From positions 30,212,762 to 30,276,761 of the forward strand of contig CM060175.1 in NCBI GenBank assembly GCA_030549775.1: DNA of 64,000 bases, in the 5' to 3' direction. The position numbers and the translations under genes were made by a program. This stretch comes from Tamarix chinensis (Eukaryota > Streptophyta > Magnoliopsida > Caryophyllales > Tamaricaceae). Shown here one piece after another: positions 50,733 to 62,810 of the stretch. The notes under the pieces are model-generated. The model searched no databases and was not told the origin of the DNA. It worked only from the letters and a program-made list of their open reading frames with translations. The first letter of the stretch is position 1. The number at the start of each line of letters is the position of its first letter.

Positions 50733-51441
50733 TAGATGTAGAGAGAAGAATGAGAAATAGAGCCAAGAAGAAAATGTATAAAGAGAAGAAGAATTACATG
50801 TTTAATAGTATGAGTAACTTAATGGATTGGTCATATAAATTGTACGTAACAAATAAACATATTTCCCTATAGCATAAAAGGTCCAATGAACACATTTTGC
50901 ACATGTAAGAGTTGTAACTAAAATATAATTAGATATTAACTTAGTAAAGATAGAAAGAGAAAGGAAAATAAAGTAAATTATGAATGTATAAATATACCAA
51001 TTAACAACAAACATCACAAACTTAATAAATACAAATAAAGCTTACGTCCGCTATTGTATGAAACAAAAATCTAAAACTATAAGTAGATACAGAGAGAATA
51101 ATAAGAAAGAGATCCAAGAAGAAAACGCATTAATAGGAGAAGAATTACATGTTTAATAGTATGAGTAACTTAATGGATTGGTCATATAAATACATACAAT
51201 CATGTAACAAATAAACATATTGCCCCATAGCATAAAACGTCCAATGAACACATTTTGCACATATTAGATTTGTAGCTAAAATATAATTAGATATTTTACC
51301 TTAGCAAAGATAGAAAGAGAAAGGAAAATAAAGTAAATTATGAATGTATAAATGTACCAATTAACAACAAACATCACAAACTTAATAAATACAAAAAAAC
51401 TCATGTCTACTATTGTATGAAACAAAAATCTAAAACTAAAA
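50733..51441. repeat. 351-bp tandem repeat, two copies
   Basis: The unit starts TAGATGTAGAGAG (50,733) and TAGATACAGAGAG (51,084) and ends AAAAATCTAAAACTA. The two copies are closely similar, including the phrase TTACATGTTTAATAGTATGA. A decayed partial unit seems to lie just left of the hAT (about 46,655-46,744), so the transposon landed in this array. Confidence 0.88.
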
Positions 51442-53199
51442 GATTAAAAATCCTTCTAAACCATTATCTTTTTATGTAGCTTGAGCATTATTCTTTTTGA
51501 CATAAAATAAATATGTCGAAATTAATGTTGTCAAAAAACCAAATTGCCAAAATAGAGAAATCCTTAGATCATAATTTATTCTAATAATAAAACTATCTCC
51601 ATTTTAATATATAGCAATAAATATTAAATTAATACACACTTACAATAACTAAAACCCCAAAATATTTATATCTCTAAATTCTTCCGTATAACAAACCTAT
51701 CTCTTCTAGAATATAAATCAAGAATATATATTTACAATAATAAAAACCACAAGTTATCATACAACATGCAACAATAACAACAACAACAACAACAATTGTC
51801 GATTAAATCCAAATTGCTATGTGAAAAAATATTTAAAGCTACTTATGAAAAATAGTTATTCATAATAATTATTTATTTTAAAAAATAATTTATAAATTAC
51901 TAAAATAAATAATAATTTTGGATACCTATTTTTAATAAATAACTCCAAACAAGTCAATAAATATTTACATCCTATAGAGAATGTTTTTATACTAATATTA
52001 AATCTATCTCATTTTTAAAATATAACTATAAACATGAAATTAATGTACACTTACAATAATTAAAACCACAATAAATTTATTCCCCAATTGCATAATTCAT
52101 CTACTAATAAAACTATCTATTAACATTTGTTGGTTATATTTATTTATAGGGCCATCATAATCATGTACATAAACCCGTGTGCTTGCTTATTCAAAGTAGT
52201 AAATAGGCTAAAAAAACTTATGATTTTTATCAAAGATAATGAATTTCTTTATAATAGAAAAAAATATAATAATATATTGATTTATAATAATCAATTGATT
52301 TATCTATAATAATAATAATAATAAATGACCAAAATAAAGTCTTGATACAGTTAAAGTAATAAAAAAGAATAAGTTGTAGCATCATTTCAAGAAAAAAAAG
52401 AGAGTAATTTTACACACATAGGTAAACAACTAACACCCAAACTAGAACTTTATCCCAATCCCAAAGAACATCACTATTGTAAAAAAGAGTTTACGACCAT
52501 GCGCTAGCATTACTTTATATTCACCTAGATTAGTTAACATAATTAAAAAAAATTTAAATTGTTCAACATTAGTAAATTTTTAAATTTATAATATTTTACA
52601 TTACAACCGAGTCATTAATTAATGATAACATAAGCTTTATTGTACAATTTTGAGTCTCATTGGATACCCTATCATCAATATCCAAATGTTTATAATTTAA
52701 AGTAACACCAACCATCCATCCTGTCTTGTCCCCATAAACCCTCATTCCTCTTCACTCCACAAATTTCAAACGTTAAATTTACACAACAAAGTTCAAATTT
52801 GAAAGCAATTAAGCCATAAATAAACAAACGAGATGAGATAAATGAGTGGAAAAAATATTAAAATTATACCAAACTTATCTACAATATAGGTAATATGATT
52901 TAGCAAGTAAAAATAAAAATAAATAAATCATTACGTATATCTACACAACTAATAATCAAAACCACACGTTACGATAAGCACCAATGGCAACAACAACAAT
53001 AATAACTAATGGAAACCAAGTTACTATGTGAAACAATATAGAAATTCACACCACCACCAATGACCACTCCAAACAAAGTGGCTATGTGAAATAATATAGA
53101 AATTCACACCCCATAGAGCATATTTTATTTTAATATTAAAATTACATCCTTTTTAAACTATAAAACTACAAGATATTTATATCCCTATCCATCCTAATA
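51442..53199 (-). repeat. R-family array, further diverged copies
   Basis: On the minus strand this resembles the R units of the inverted arms. For example, 52,605-52,830 parallels 55,450-55,700 (CATTAATTAATGATAACATAAGC.., then CACTCCACAAATTTCAAA). The phrase ACTATGTGAAACAATATAGAAATTCACAC is also locally repeated at about 53,025 and 53,080. The array therefore continues the arm with older units. No coding frame is seen. Confidence 0.6.
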
Positions 53200-54106
53200 A
53201 AACAATATCCCTTCGAATAAAAATCAGTGTACACTTACAATAATAATAATCATGACCGTATCAAAATTAATTATATAATAGTAAAAAATAAAATAAAATA
53301 AAAACTTAGCCACACATACATGTGTACAAAGGATAATATACAAATTATATCAATATATATATGTTGATAAAAAAATATACCAATAAAATTATTCAAGAAA
53401 CTACACAACAAATGTAGAAACTCACGCACGCCTGCCCACACATAAAATAAGATTATTAAAAAATAAATTTATTCAATGTGGTCAATATGCTAAAAACCAA
53501 CCTATAATTTTTAGCAAAGATGGTGAATTTCTTTATAATGGAAAAAATAATAAGCCAAATACAAAAACAATAAACCAAAAATGAACAATTGACCATAAGT
53601 TAACTTATATTGTCTACTATAGCATTTGGCAATACTTAGATTCAATAATAAACAAATGCATATTAATAATGAAGAAATTAAGGCAAACGAAAAAATGTGG
53701 GAACACATGAGAAATCGTTTGTAAACTAAGCCCCTATAATTATCAATATATAAATGTATACAATTTAAAGGAACAAACAAATTGTCCACCTACCGTATTC
53801 CGGCAAAATCTTCTTCACTCCAAATATTACATAATACACAAAACAAGCTAGGCTAAATTTACACAACTAAATTGAAATTTAAGAGCAATTAAAGCATAAT
53901 TAAATAAAGAAGCCAATATAAAAAGGTAAAAAAAAATATTAAACGTATACAAACTATCTACACAAGACAATGTTTTAGCTAGTCTATAAACAAGTAAAAA
54001 ATCACTAAATAAATCTATATTATCATAGGCAAATGATAACAATAATAATAATCAAAGGGTGGAGCTAGACTTGCTAATAATAAAAACCACAAGTTATCAT
54101 AGACAG

Positions 54107-54150
<44 letters not shown>

Positions 54151-55785
54151 CACAAATTATCAACACCAACAATAATAATAGCCGATCAAAATCAAGTTGT
54201 CATGTGAAACAACATAAAAATTCACAGCCAATAGAGCATGATTTTATTCTAATATTAAAATAAATTATAATATAACCATAAACATTATATTAATATACAT
54301 ATGAAAATGTTTAAACCACAAGATATTTATATCTCTAAGTTGCATGATCCATCCTAATAATAAAACTATCTCCTTTCAAATACAAATCTATATACTCTTA
54401 CAATAATTAAACCCACAAGTTATTATAGCCATATAAAACATGCTTGTACAATAATAAATAATAATAAAAAGAAAAAAAAGCCAAAGAAAATAAACACATC
54501 CATCCACATGAAGGATAATATGCAAATCATATCAACATATATATACTAAGAAAAATATAAACCAATAATATTAATGAATGTAGAAACTTAAAAAAAACAT
54601 ATGTAATTTTTTTAAAAGGCTAAGAAACTAACAAAGGCCAAAATCTAAAAGTCAAAAATATCCAAAAACTTATTCAAAGTGTTTAATAGACTAAAAACCT
54701 AACTTCGGATTTTTAATAAAGACCAGTTCATTTTTTTATAATAAAAAAAATAGCAAGCTAATTACATGCAATAAAAAAAAAGCGAAAAATCAACAATAAG
54801 CTAACTTATAGTTTACCAATAATCAGATTAAATAACGAACAAATACATATCAATAATGAAGAAATTTAGACAAAAGAAAAATTAAATAGATGGACAGACA
54901 AAAATTTTTATTTCTAAACTAAACTCCATTAACTTTTAAAAAAAGTTAAACCTTTTTTTACATGTTTAAATAAATTGGAATAATCAATTAATTTATTTAA
55001 AGTACTAGAAGAAATAATAATAATAAATTAGCTAAAGTATTCATGAGCACTAAAGTCTTCATCAATTCATCTTCCGACATTAAACTATTACAAGTAAATT
55101 AGTAACAATACCTCAATAAAAAATAATAATCAAAATAAGTGATTGAAGCCAAAAAAGAGTTATGAAATTATTTTAGAAAAAAAAGGAGTAATTTTACACA
55201 TATATTTATATAAACTACCAACCCCAAAATCAAAATTTTATCCAAACAAACATCCATAATCCCAAATATCATCTCTAGAGTAAAAGAAGTTTTCGGCCAT
55301 GCCTATATGTAAGTAAAAGATTACAAATAGTGGTGTAATTACCTTTAAAATTAAAAAAAAATGTCTTCCATTACCCTACATTCATCAAGATTAGTTAAAT
55401 ATTATTCAAACATTGTTAATTATTTAAGTAAATCTTTAAATTTGTAATGTTCACTCTACAGCTGAGTCCTTAATTAATATTAATATAAGCTCTATTATAC
55501 AGCTCGAGGCTCATTGGATATCCTCTCATCAATATCTAAATAAATACAATTTAAGACAACAAACAAAACACAGACCTTAACCATTCATCCCGCCATGTCC
55601 CGGTAAAACCTCACTCCCCATCACTCAACAAATTTCAGAATATACCAAACAAGCAAAGCCAAATTCACACAACCAAGCTCAAATTTAAGAACTATTAAAG
55701 CATAAACAAGCTAAGATACAAAGATAGGAAAACTACATATTTGACTACTTAAACTAATAATTTTACACAAAGATTGACTAGCCCA
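53200..55785 (-). repeat. Right arm of the 2.6-kb inverted repeat (family R)
   Basis: Reverse complement of 14,985-17,613, with the same two units and the same microsatellite (54,106-54,151). The similarity stops at CTAGTC/GACTAG on one side and at the AACAATATCCC point on the other. It is much more similar to the left arm than to the neighbouring R units at 51.4-53.2 kb, which marks the pair as the most recent copies. Confidence 0.85.
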
Positions 55786-55914
55786 TATTTATTTATTTTA
55801 TTCTATTATGTTATAAATCATGAACTATTAGGGACTTAATTTCACGGTCGAGGCAAAGAATAGCACCCGATTTTAATAACACATATGCGAGAAGGGAAGA
55901 TACTATAAACATAC

Positions 55915-56005
55915 CTATGATGATATCTAACTTCCTGTCAACCTCCGACTGACTCACCACATTTAGGTGATTGCTTGGAGGTGGTCTTGTAGCTCTACCT
56001 GAACA
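55915..56005 (-). other. Exon-like segment, unrecognised
   Basis: On the minus strand it follows TAATGCAG and precedes GTATG. It is open throughout, reading Ser-Gly-Arg-Ala-Thr-Arg-Pro-Pro-Pro-Ser-Asn and ending Asp-Arg-Lys-Leu-Asp-Ile-Ile-Ile. Composition is richer in GC than the flanks, as in a real exon. I do not recognise the protein. A second such segment lies at 56,772-56,833 (after TTCAG, before GTTACAG), and a longer open stretch at about 56,400-56,640. All share the strand of the Rab and PP2C fragments. Confidence 0.35.
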
Positions 56006-57242
56006 CTGCATTAGGTGAACAGTATACAGAAGCTGACATGATCAACTCATAGAAGTTTGTGATACATAACAAGAAGAAATTTCTGCTATCTAGCTACTAT
56101 GGATAGATCAATTCAGTAGATAAGAATATATCAAGCAAATATGATCAAGGCTGCATATTTAGAACGTCCAAGCTTAATCCATGCATTACAAAATTGCAAA
56201 CTTTCGGTTTCATGCTAGAATTGCCACAAAAGCACAAGCATGAAAACAAATATCAAGGCTAAAGCGACAGTATGATCAGAAAAAAAATCATAAAATAATA
56301 TATAGCCACTGTATATGAGCACATCAATTAAGGGTCATTTTAATTTTGAGTCATTAAGATAAGAAAGAAAGTGTACCAGTGCAACATACCTTGGGTACAG
56401 TATGTGATATTCGTTGGTTACGCCCATCTCATCAACAGACAAGTAGCATACACAGCCTCAGACACAAGAAAAGGACACTTCTTTTCTTGGACTCCAAACA
56501 CGGAGAACATGCACTGAGGACCAAATACATGGGACTACATGTAGTTGATACGGGGAATGAACTCAAGCAAGGAATTCACAATGAATCCAACTGTTGCAAT
56601 ATCCGTAGCCGAAGTATCCCACATTTGTGTGCTGAACCTAGATATTAATGAAACTTATCATGTGAAGGAAATCTTGAAACAAATGCCAACAATAAGGTTC
56701 TACAAAACCCATATTTGAAGAAAATCCCTCACATTTTGCATATAAATCTCTAGTAGTGCAATAGCTGTAACCTTCACAGCAAATTTTTGACTTGCCACTG
56801 GAACAGGATCAAACTCCACAAGAATACAATTACTGAAGCAAGTACAATGTTGGCCCTCTTGGAGGTTGATTTTCAATTGACGACTCCTACAAATACCTCC
56901 CACTTTCCTGATAAAGTTGCTCTGGTAATTTGAAAAGATAATGATTCATCCCCGTGAATCAAGGTTCAATGCACAAATACATTCAAGATAACTTTTGGGA
57001 CATGGACACCATCTCAGAATTATAATAGCTAGGATTCAGTAAACATAAGTTCTTCGTGCATTCTTGTAAAAAGAAATCTGATAAATTGGTTGTTATTTTT
57101 TCTGTATTTGAAAATGTCACATCAGCTTTTCCATTTATAATTGGATATTAATAAGGAAAGTTAATACCAAACAAATATTTAGAGCAGCATCTAAGTTGTT
57201 GAACAGGTACTTCAGACAATTATTATTAACATGCGTGCATAC

Positions 57243-57811
57243 CAAGTATGATCCCATGAGTACCTCTGTAGTAGGGACTTATCGATGTTCCGAAACTCTC
57301 CTGTATAGCTGCACCAACAACATAAATATTCATCTACACTAGAATGAAAAACCAAATACAATGACCAAAAATGAAACGACAAAAAAAAGGGGATAGCATA
57401 AGCATGACTTGGTGAAAGTGCAACAACCCAAACTTAACCAAACATTTAAAAGGCCGGTCATTCACACCCTCTTCAAATACAATTGCAACTTGTACCACCA
57501 TAATTAGCAAACAAAAGATTAATACTAAATGGACATACATAAAAAATAATAAAAACTAGAGATACACCCAAGCAGTTCAAAGACTGACATGTGTTAATAT
57601 CAGTTGTAAAGCATATCATCGTCACAATGTGAATACCTTCCACAGAAAAATGAATAGGAAATTTGCAAGAAGTAACAACAGTGCATCATAAGAATATGGA
57701 ATGCATTTGATATTAGGAAAAGCAGAACTTATTGCACCGTGAAAGCTCTCACCAGTATCCCGTATTGTAAGCTTCAGCCACTTCCCACCAGCTTTGAGTA
57801 ATTTGATCCAC
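57243..57811 (-). pseudogene. Rab GTPase fragment, two exons (RabC/Rab18-like)
   Basis: Rab proteins are small GTPases that direct vesicle traffic. The first exon (57,753-57,811, minus) reads Gly-Gly-Lys-Trp-Leu-Lys-Leu-Thr-Ile-Arg-Asp-Thr and is followed by GTGAG. The second (57,243-57,308) follows GTGCAG and reads, across the splice, Ala-Ile-Gln-Glu-Ser-Phe-Gly-Thr, then Tyr-Tyr-Arg-Gly-Thr-His-Gly-Ile-Ile-Leu, before GTATGC. Together these are the switch region around the G3 motif. The conserved Trp-Asp-Thr-Ala-Gly-Gln-Glu has become Arg-Asp-Thr-Ala-Ile-Gln-Glu, so the catalytic glycine is lost. The P-loop exon and the C-terminal exons are not found. The Rab call rests on the ordered motif and splice fit; the RabC subgroup is a guess. 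Confidence 0.75.
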
Positions 57812-58590
57812 CTGAGTAACCATCTAGTAGAGAAAATGTAAAAACTGGGCAGCAGGACAATATATCAAACTACGAAGTTAAGTAGAAGGGATCTGGCTGC
57901 ACAAAAGCAACATACTTGATGGATAAATCACAATACAAACAAAAGAACCAACTATTTCATAAGCACAATTAGATATTAAAATAATTTATTACCATCTAGC
58001 TCCAAGAACTCATGGGCTCAAGTACCTTAGCGTTAAAAAAATGCTGAAATGTATCAACATGGAAAAGATAGGCAATAATTCAAACACACAAGTAACATTC
58101 AATAAATTAGCTCTCAAATAAAATTCAATAAGTTAAGCCGCAAATAACTCCTTACTCCTCTCCCATCACCTCACCCTAAAAAGAGCAAGCATAAAAAACA
58201 GATAAAAAAGGTACCTTGTTCAAAAAGTAATAGCTAAGCTCATCAAAGGGAAAAAATTCCATAGACAAGGTTCAAAATATCAACAGTTTCACATAGTGGT
58301 AGATGGTGACCACTGATTATCAAAGTAGTAGACGGTGACCACTGCTCATCAAACTCATGCTGAGAGTTTTGTGATCATACACATAATCCCATTACCAAAA
58401 AGGTTTTCCATCTCAAGCACTCCACAACTTTCCTCCTATCTCTTCCTTTCTTTGTTAGAGTAGTGTCAGATTCCACCGGAAGCTGGAAAGTCACAGAGGC
58501 CACCATGGGAAGTCAAAGTCAGCATTAGCTTCAATTCTAGCCCATTAGTTGCAATGAGGTAGTGAGTAGAGCTGGTGTTAATAAACATAC

Positions 58591-58862
58591 CTATGAATCG
58601 TTAAGTTGAAAGGACACCAAAAACCCGAAATTCATTCCAGTTTATCACTTTCACACCTGCAGCTTCAATTCTATCCTATTCGTTGGGTCTGTCTTGCTGA
58701 AAACAAAATTGGTGTTATCAAATACCAGTAGAGCAAGAAAACAGACTACAAAAATTATTGTATAGTAGTAATAATTGACATTATGGTCAACAGATAGCGG
58801 TACAGCATATAACACAGCTCTAGAATCACCACTATTAGCAACACCATTTCCTTTGCAATGGA
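58591..58862 (-). pseudogene. PP2C protein phosphatase fragment, two exons (clade-A-like)
   Basis: PP2C enzymes are metal-dependent Ser/Thr phosphatases; the clade-A plant members restrain abscisic acid signalling. The first exon (58,781-58,862, minus) follows TGCAG and reads Gly-Val-Ala-Asn-Ser-Gly-Asp-Ser-Arg-Ala-Val-Leu, then Pro-Leu-Ser-Val-Asp-His. The second (58,591-58,696) follows TTTTCAG and reads Asp-Arg-Pro-Asn-Glu, a stop, Asp-Arg-Ile-Glu-Ala-Ala-Gly-Val-Lys-Val-Ile-Asn-Trp-Asn, then Phe-Arg-Val-Phe-Gly-Val-Leu, another stop, and GTATG. These are consecutive PP2C motifs in the right order with a fitting intron. Two in-frame stops and a shortened first exon show decay. The remaining exons are absent nearby. 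The Val-Ile-Asn-Trp-Asn and Arg-Val-Phe-Gly-Val-Leu stretch suggests the ABI/HAB type, as inference. Confidence 0.82.
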
Positions 58863-59034
58863 CTGCATTTTTTATATATTTATTATAGATGCGCACCTTA
58901 TAATTAAAAGCAAGTAAGATCTCTGATCTAATAACACAAAAATAAGAAAAGATAAATAAATCAAATAGTAACATAATCAAAACTAATCTCAATGCTTGCC
59001 CAAAAGTGATAATCTAAGCTTCAAAATATCTGAG

Positions 59035-59420
59035 AATATAAATTTAAATATTGGGCAGCGGAAAATCATCCAAATTATCCATTCAAAAAAACAGGTATGG
59101 AGTTTTACAGACTAAGTTCATATGTTTTTTAACTAAGAACATGAATAACTAAAACTGAGATTTGGATGCACTCTTTCAAGCTCGTATCAGAATATTATCA
59201 AAAGAGGTATAGCATATGCTACCAGCCAACCCTTTGCCTATAAATAGAGAACAAAACACCACTGTGGACCACAACCAACCAGCCTAGCACCACTATCTCC
59301 TATTAGGAAACAAATCGAACATATACCCATATGCCTGCACAACATTACCCAAAAGTCAGAAACCCATATATAAAAGTTCACCTCACATACCTTTAGTTTC
59401 TCTATTTCATCCACTTCCTT
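59035..59420 (-). repeat. Repeat X, minus-strand copy
   Basis: On the minus strand this reads CGATTTGTTTCCTAATAGGAGAT and ends GCTGCCCAATATTTAAATTTA. It is collinear with 34,640-35,060, though diverged. It lies upstream (in minus orientation) of the PP2C fragment. Confidence 0.6.
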
Positions 59421-59869
59421 CAATAGTAGTCCAACAAATTTTCTTAAATAAACAAAGAAACGATCGAGCATGAATCAAGGTCCAAAACCAACAACCATTG
59501 TAGTTGAATCCATCTGAGGTTATGGCATGCGGCACACAAAATACTTATTAACATGAATTTATAAATGAAGGGTGATAAAACTCTATATAAAAACGCCATA
59601 TTTAGGGAACATACTAAAATTTCTCAATAACTAGAGGCTTACATATATTAGATATCATAGATAGCCAATGAAACGCACAAAAATGGAAGAAAATGTAGAT
59701 GAAATAATAAATAGAAATTGAAATAAATAATCGATTATGATCGATGAAATATAAACAAGTACTTTATTTCAAAAATATCAGTAGTATAAAAGCTGATTTA
59801 TATTTATATTATTAAAGTAAATTTTCAGTTAAAGTCTGCGCCATGGTTTGTAGATTTTTTAAACTATAT

Positions 59870-61031
59870 AGCATGTAGAGTAATGTCACCACACTTATAA
59901 AAAAAAAAAGGTTCCTCTTATATGACAAATACTATTATTGGAATGAGTCTTATCTCTATAAGAAATGTACATATAAAGTTTACAGAAGATATATACCTAA
60001 AGATGAAGTTAAAAGTGTCATATCTCATTTTCATGTAATCAATGTTAAAATTAATAAATTAATCAATACAAGTAAAGCTAATTTTAATAATAAATAACTA
60101 GTTTATATGAATAATATTAATCATAATCAAACAAAAAATGTTAATTATAATTATTAAGAAATATTTAATAAAAATAATATTAATTTAAACAATTAATTAT
60201 AATTCAAAAAATATTATTAAACATAATTTTAATTTTATAATTAAACAAATTATGTTATTTAGAGTTATAAATAATAAATTAACATTAATAACTATTGATT
60301 GTAATGACAACTTAATAATTATTAAAAATATTAACCATTATTACAAATAATTATAATATTAATCATTGTTATAATTAAAAGTAATTGGTTTATAATGACA
60401 AATTAATTAAAAAGAAAAATATATATTTTTGCTGTAGGCTTATTATTAATTACAATTAATTCAGTAATAAATGTATTATTAATTTTAATTATAAACGTTT
60501 TATATGAATAATATTAAACATAATTAGAAAAAAAATTGATTGTAGTTATAAAGAAATAATTAATAACAATAATACTAGCTTACACTAAAAATAATATGAA
60601 TTATAATTATAATTATAATTATAATTAATAATAACTAGTGGTTGTAACAATTAATTAATAAGTATTAAAAATAATATAAATCATAATTTTAAAAAATAAA
60701 TATATTCAAATAATATTAAATATAATTTCATAATGTAAATTAATAAGAAAGGTATTCATTACAATTACAAATTTCTAATTATAAAAATTATTATTGATCG
60801 TAATAATAATATAAATAATATTAATTTTAGTGAGAAATACTATTGATCATAATATTAATATATAATTATTATACATATTGATTATGATAGACAAGACTAA
60901 TATTATTCTTAAGTATATTATTAAATGCTTACTTAATAATATTAAATCTATAAGCATGTAAAAAAATCTATAAAAATAATCTTATCAAAATATCCCATGT
61001 TTAAAATTATTATAAGTAGCTACTACTATTA

Positions 61032-61069
<38 letters not shown>

Positions 61070-61876
61070 TCTCATTAATTACCTGTCAAATATTTCTCTC
61101 TTCTTTTCCTATCCTACTACAACTATTAAAAATAATTAGTTAATAAAAATAACATTCAGTGTAATGACAAACTCATAAATAAATCAAAATTAATATAAAA
61201 AAAATATTTAATAAATATAAACAAAATATTAATTATAACTATACATAGAAAATTTATAAAAATCATGACAATTACAACTATAAATTAATAATTAATAAAA
61301 TATTATTATTCATGATTATATAAATAAGCTGGAAATGAAAATAATATTTATTTTATTGGTGAATATATAGTTTACCTAATTAATATTTATAAAAAAATTA
61401 TTCTATTGATAACAAAATATTTAAGAATAAATAAATGATACTTATTACTTATAATTAATAAAAAAATAATTTAGTTCTAATTATGATTCAATAAGAAATA
61501 TAAAATAATAATTGTTATCATAAATAATTATTTAATAACAATAATATTAATATACAATGAATTATAATCATAAATAATTAATTAATATAAAAATACTAAT
61601 TGTACGTCATAATATGCACTCAATGGACATGTCAAAATTATGTAAAAATAACACCAACTACTAATCATATATATAAAAAGGAGAAAAAGTAACAACATAT
61701 GATTCGTCTAAATAATAAACTATTTCCCTTGGAAAATAAACCATGAACATAAGATCAATGTATACTTATAATAATCAAAAATATGACTTATGCCCATAAA
61801 AAATGTTTATATGTATAATAATACAAAAATAAAGTAAAAATATAGCCAAAGAATTATAACAAATCTGGATGGACAT
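59870..61876 (+). repeat. AT-rich repeat A, copy 2
   Basis: Collinear with 43,871-45,778 in the same orientation, although the neighbouring gene fragments here are inverted relative to those on the left. It contains a pure AT run at about 61,039-61,069 and several small indels relative to copy 1. It sits between the PP2C/Rab fragments and the second GAD copy. Confidence 0.85.
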
Positions 61877-62207
61877 TACTCCGACAAAACCAAATAGCAA
61901 AATCGAAGTAACCATATAAATACAACATCAATCCACAAATAAAGCAATTCATTGCAAAGCATCACACAACTTAGAAGGTCCTAGTCAGAGGTGCACAAGC
62001 TATCTCAAGAATAGATTAAGCTTTTGACTAAAATAGAAAAAACAATTGTCTTAATACAGACAGAAAAAGAAGATGACAGATGTATTGAAAATACTTGTAT
62101 TAAATTTACTAATTAATAATTTATATTAATAAATAAATAGTTTATCAATGCAACACCGGTTACAAAAAGACACCCCCCCCCCAAAAAAAGCTAGCAACAA
62201 CGCATAC

Positions 62208-62810
62208 CTCAAAGCCAACTCGTATGAACTGATAGTATTGTACAATTATCTGATTTGCACCTACACCGTGAATAGACATATGAGAATAGGTAAAACAATG
62301 GAGGTTAAAAATACCATTGCTTAGATTCCCACTCAACTCATAGGAAGAGAACATTCAAGTATCAATTTTTTTGTTGATGTGCAACTAAAAGCAAGTAATA
62401 TTGTAAGGATAATCATATATACCTTTAGAGAAGTTGAGATTGAAAGTGGACTAATCAGGTCCCAAAAAATTGATGCGAAAAACAAGTTTGGCAGGCAGAT
62501 CATCTTTGTTCCTCCAAACAACCCAACCGACACGCGAAAATTTCATTCAAGCTCCAAGTAAAGGAATGGAGCAATGAATCCACCACTAGTAGCATAAACA
62601 TGAATTGGTGTGTCATATCCAAGTTTCCTCGTTCTTCTTGGTGAGTGGGTCGTTAAGACGCTTAACATCTTCAAACTCGCTTGTTAAGGTCCAACCTAGC
62701 GTCGCTGCAAGTTCCACTGCTTTGTCTAGATCCATCACATAGTATCTCTCACGCAAGTTCACTTCCTTGAGCTCCACCTCAAAGCACCTCTCAAATTTCT
62801 CCTAACAAAC
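62208..62810 (-). pseudogene. GAD: Second glutamate decarboxylase pseudogene, two exons
   Basis: On the minus strand the first exon (62,423-62,810) corresponds to exon 3 of the copy at 37,563-37,962. It reads [28 protein letters not shown] and, further on, Arg-Asn-Lys-Asp-Asp-Leu. It ends Asn-Phe-Ser-Lys and then GTATAT. The second exon (62,208-62,260) follows GTGTAG and reads Ala-Asn-Gln-Ile-Ile-Val-Gln-Tyr-Tyr-Gln-Phe-Ile-Arg-Val-Gly-Phe-Glu, then GTATG. Near the exon start a Trp codon is a stop, and several codons (the Val-Asp-Glu-Asn stretch present in the other copy) are deleted. Later there is another stop and a frame change. Intron ends match the first copy (CATGTATAG), so both derive from one gene. 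Upstream exons are not seen before the window edge. Confidence 0.9.

Noticed and set aside
55915..62810. One large host gene on the minus strand
   Set aside because: The recognisable exons belong to three unrelated proteins (GAD, PP2C, Rab) and carry stops.
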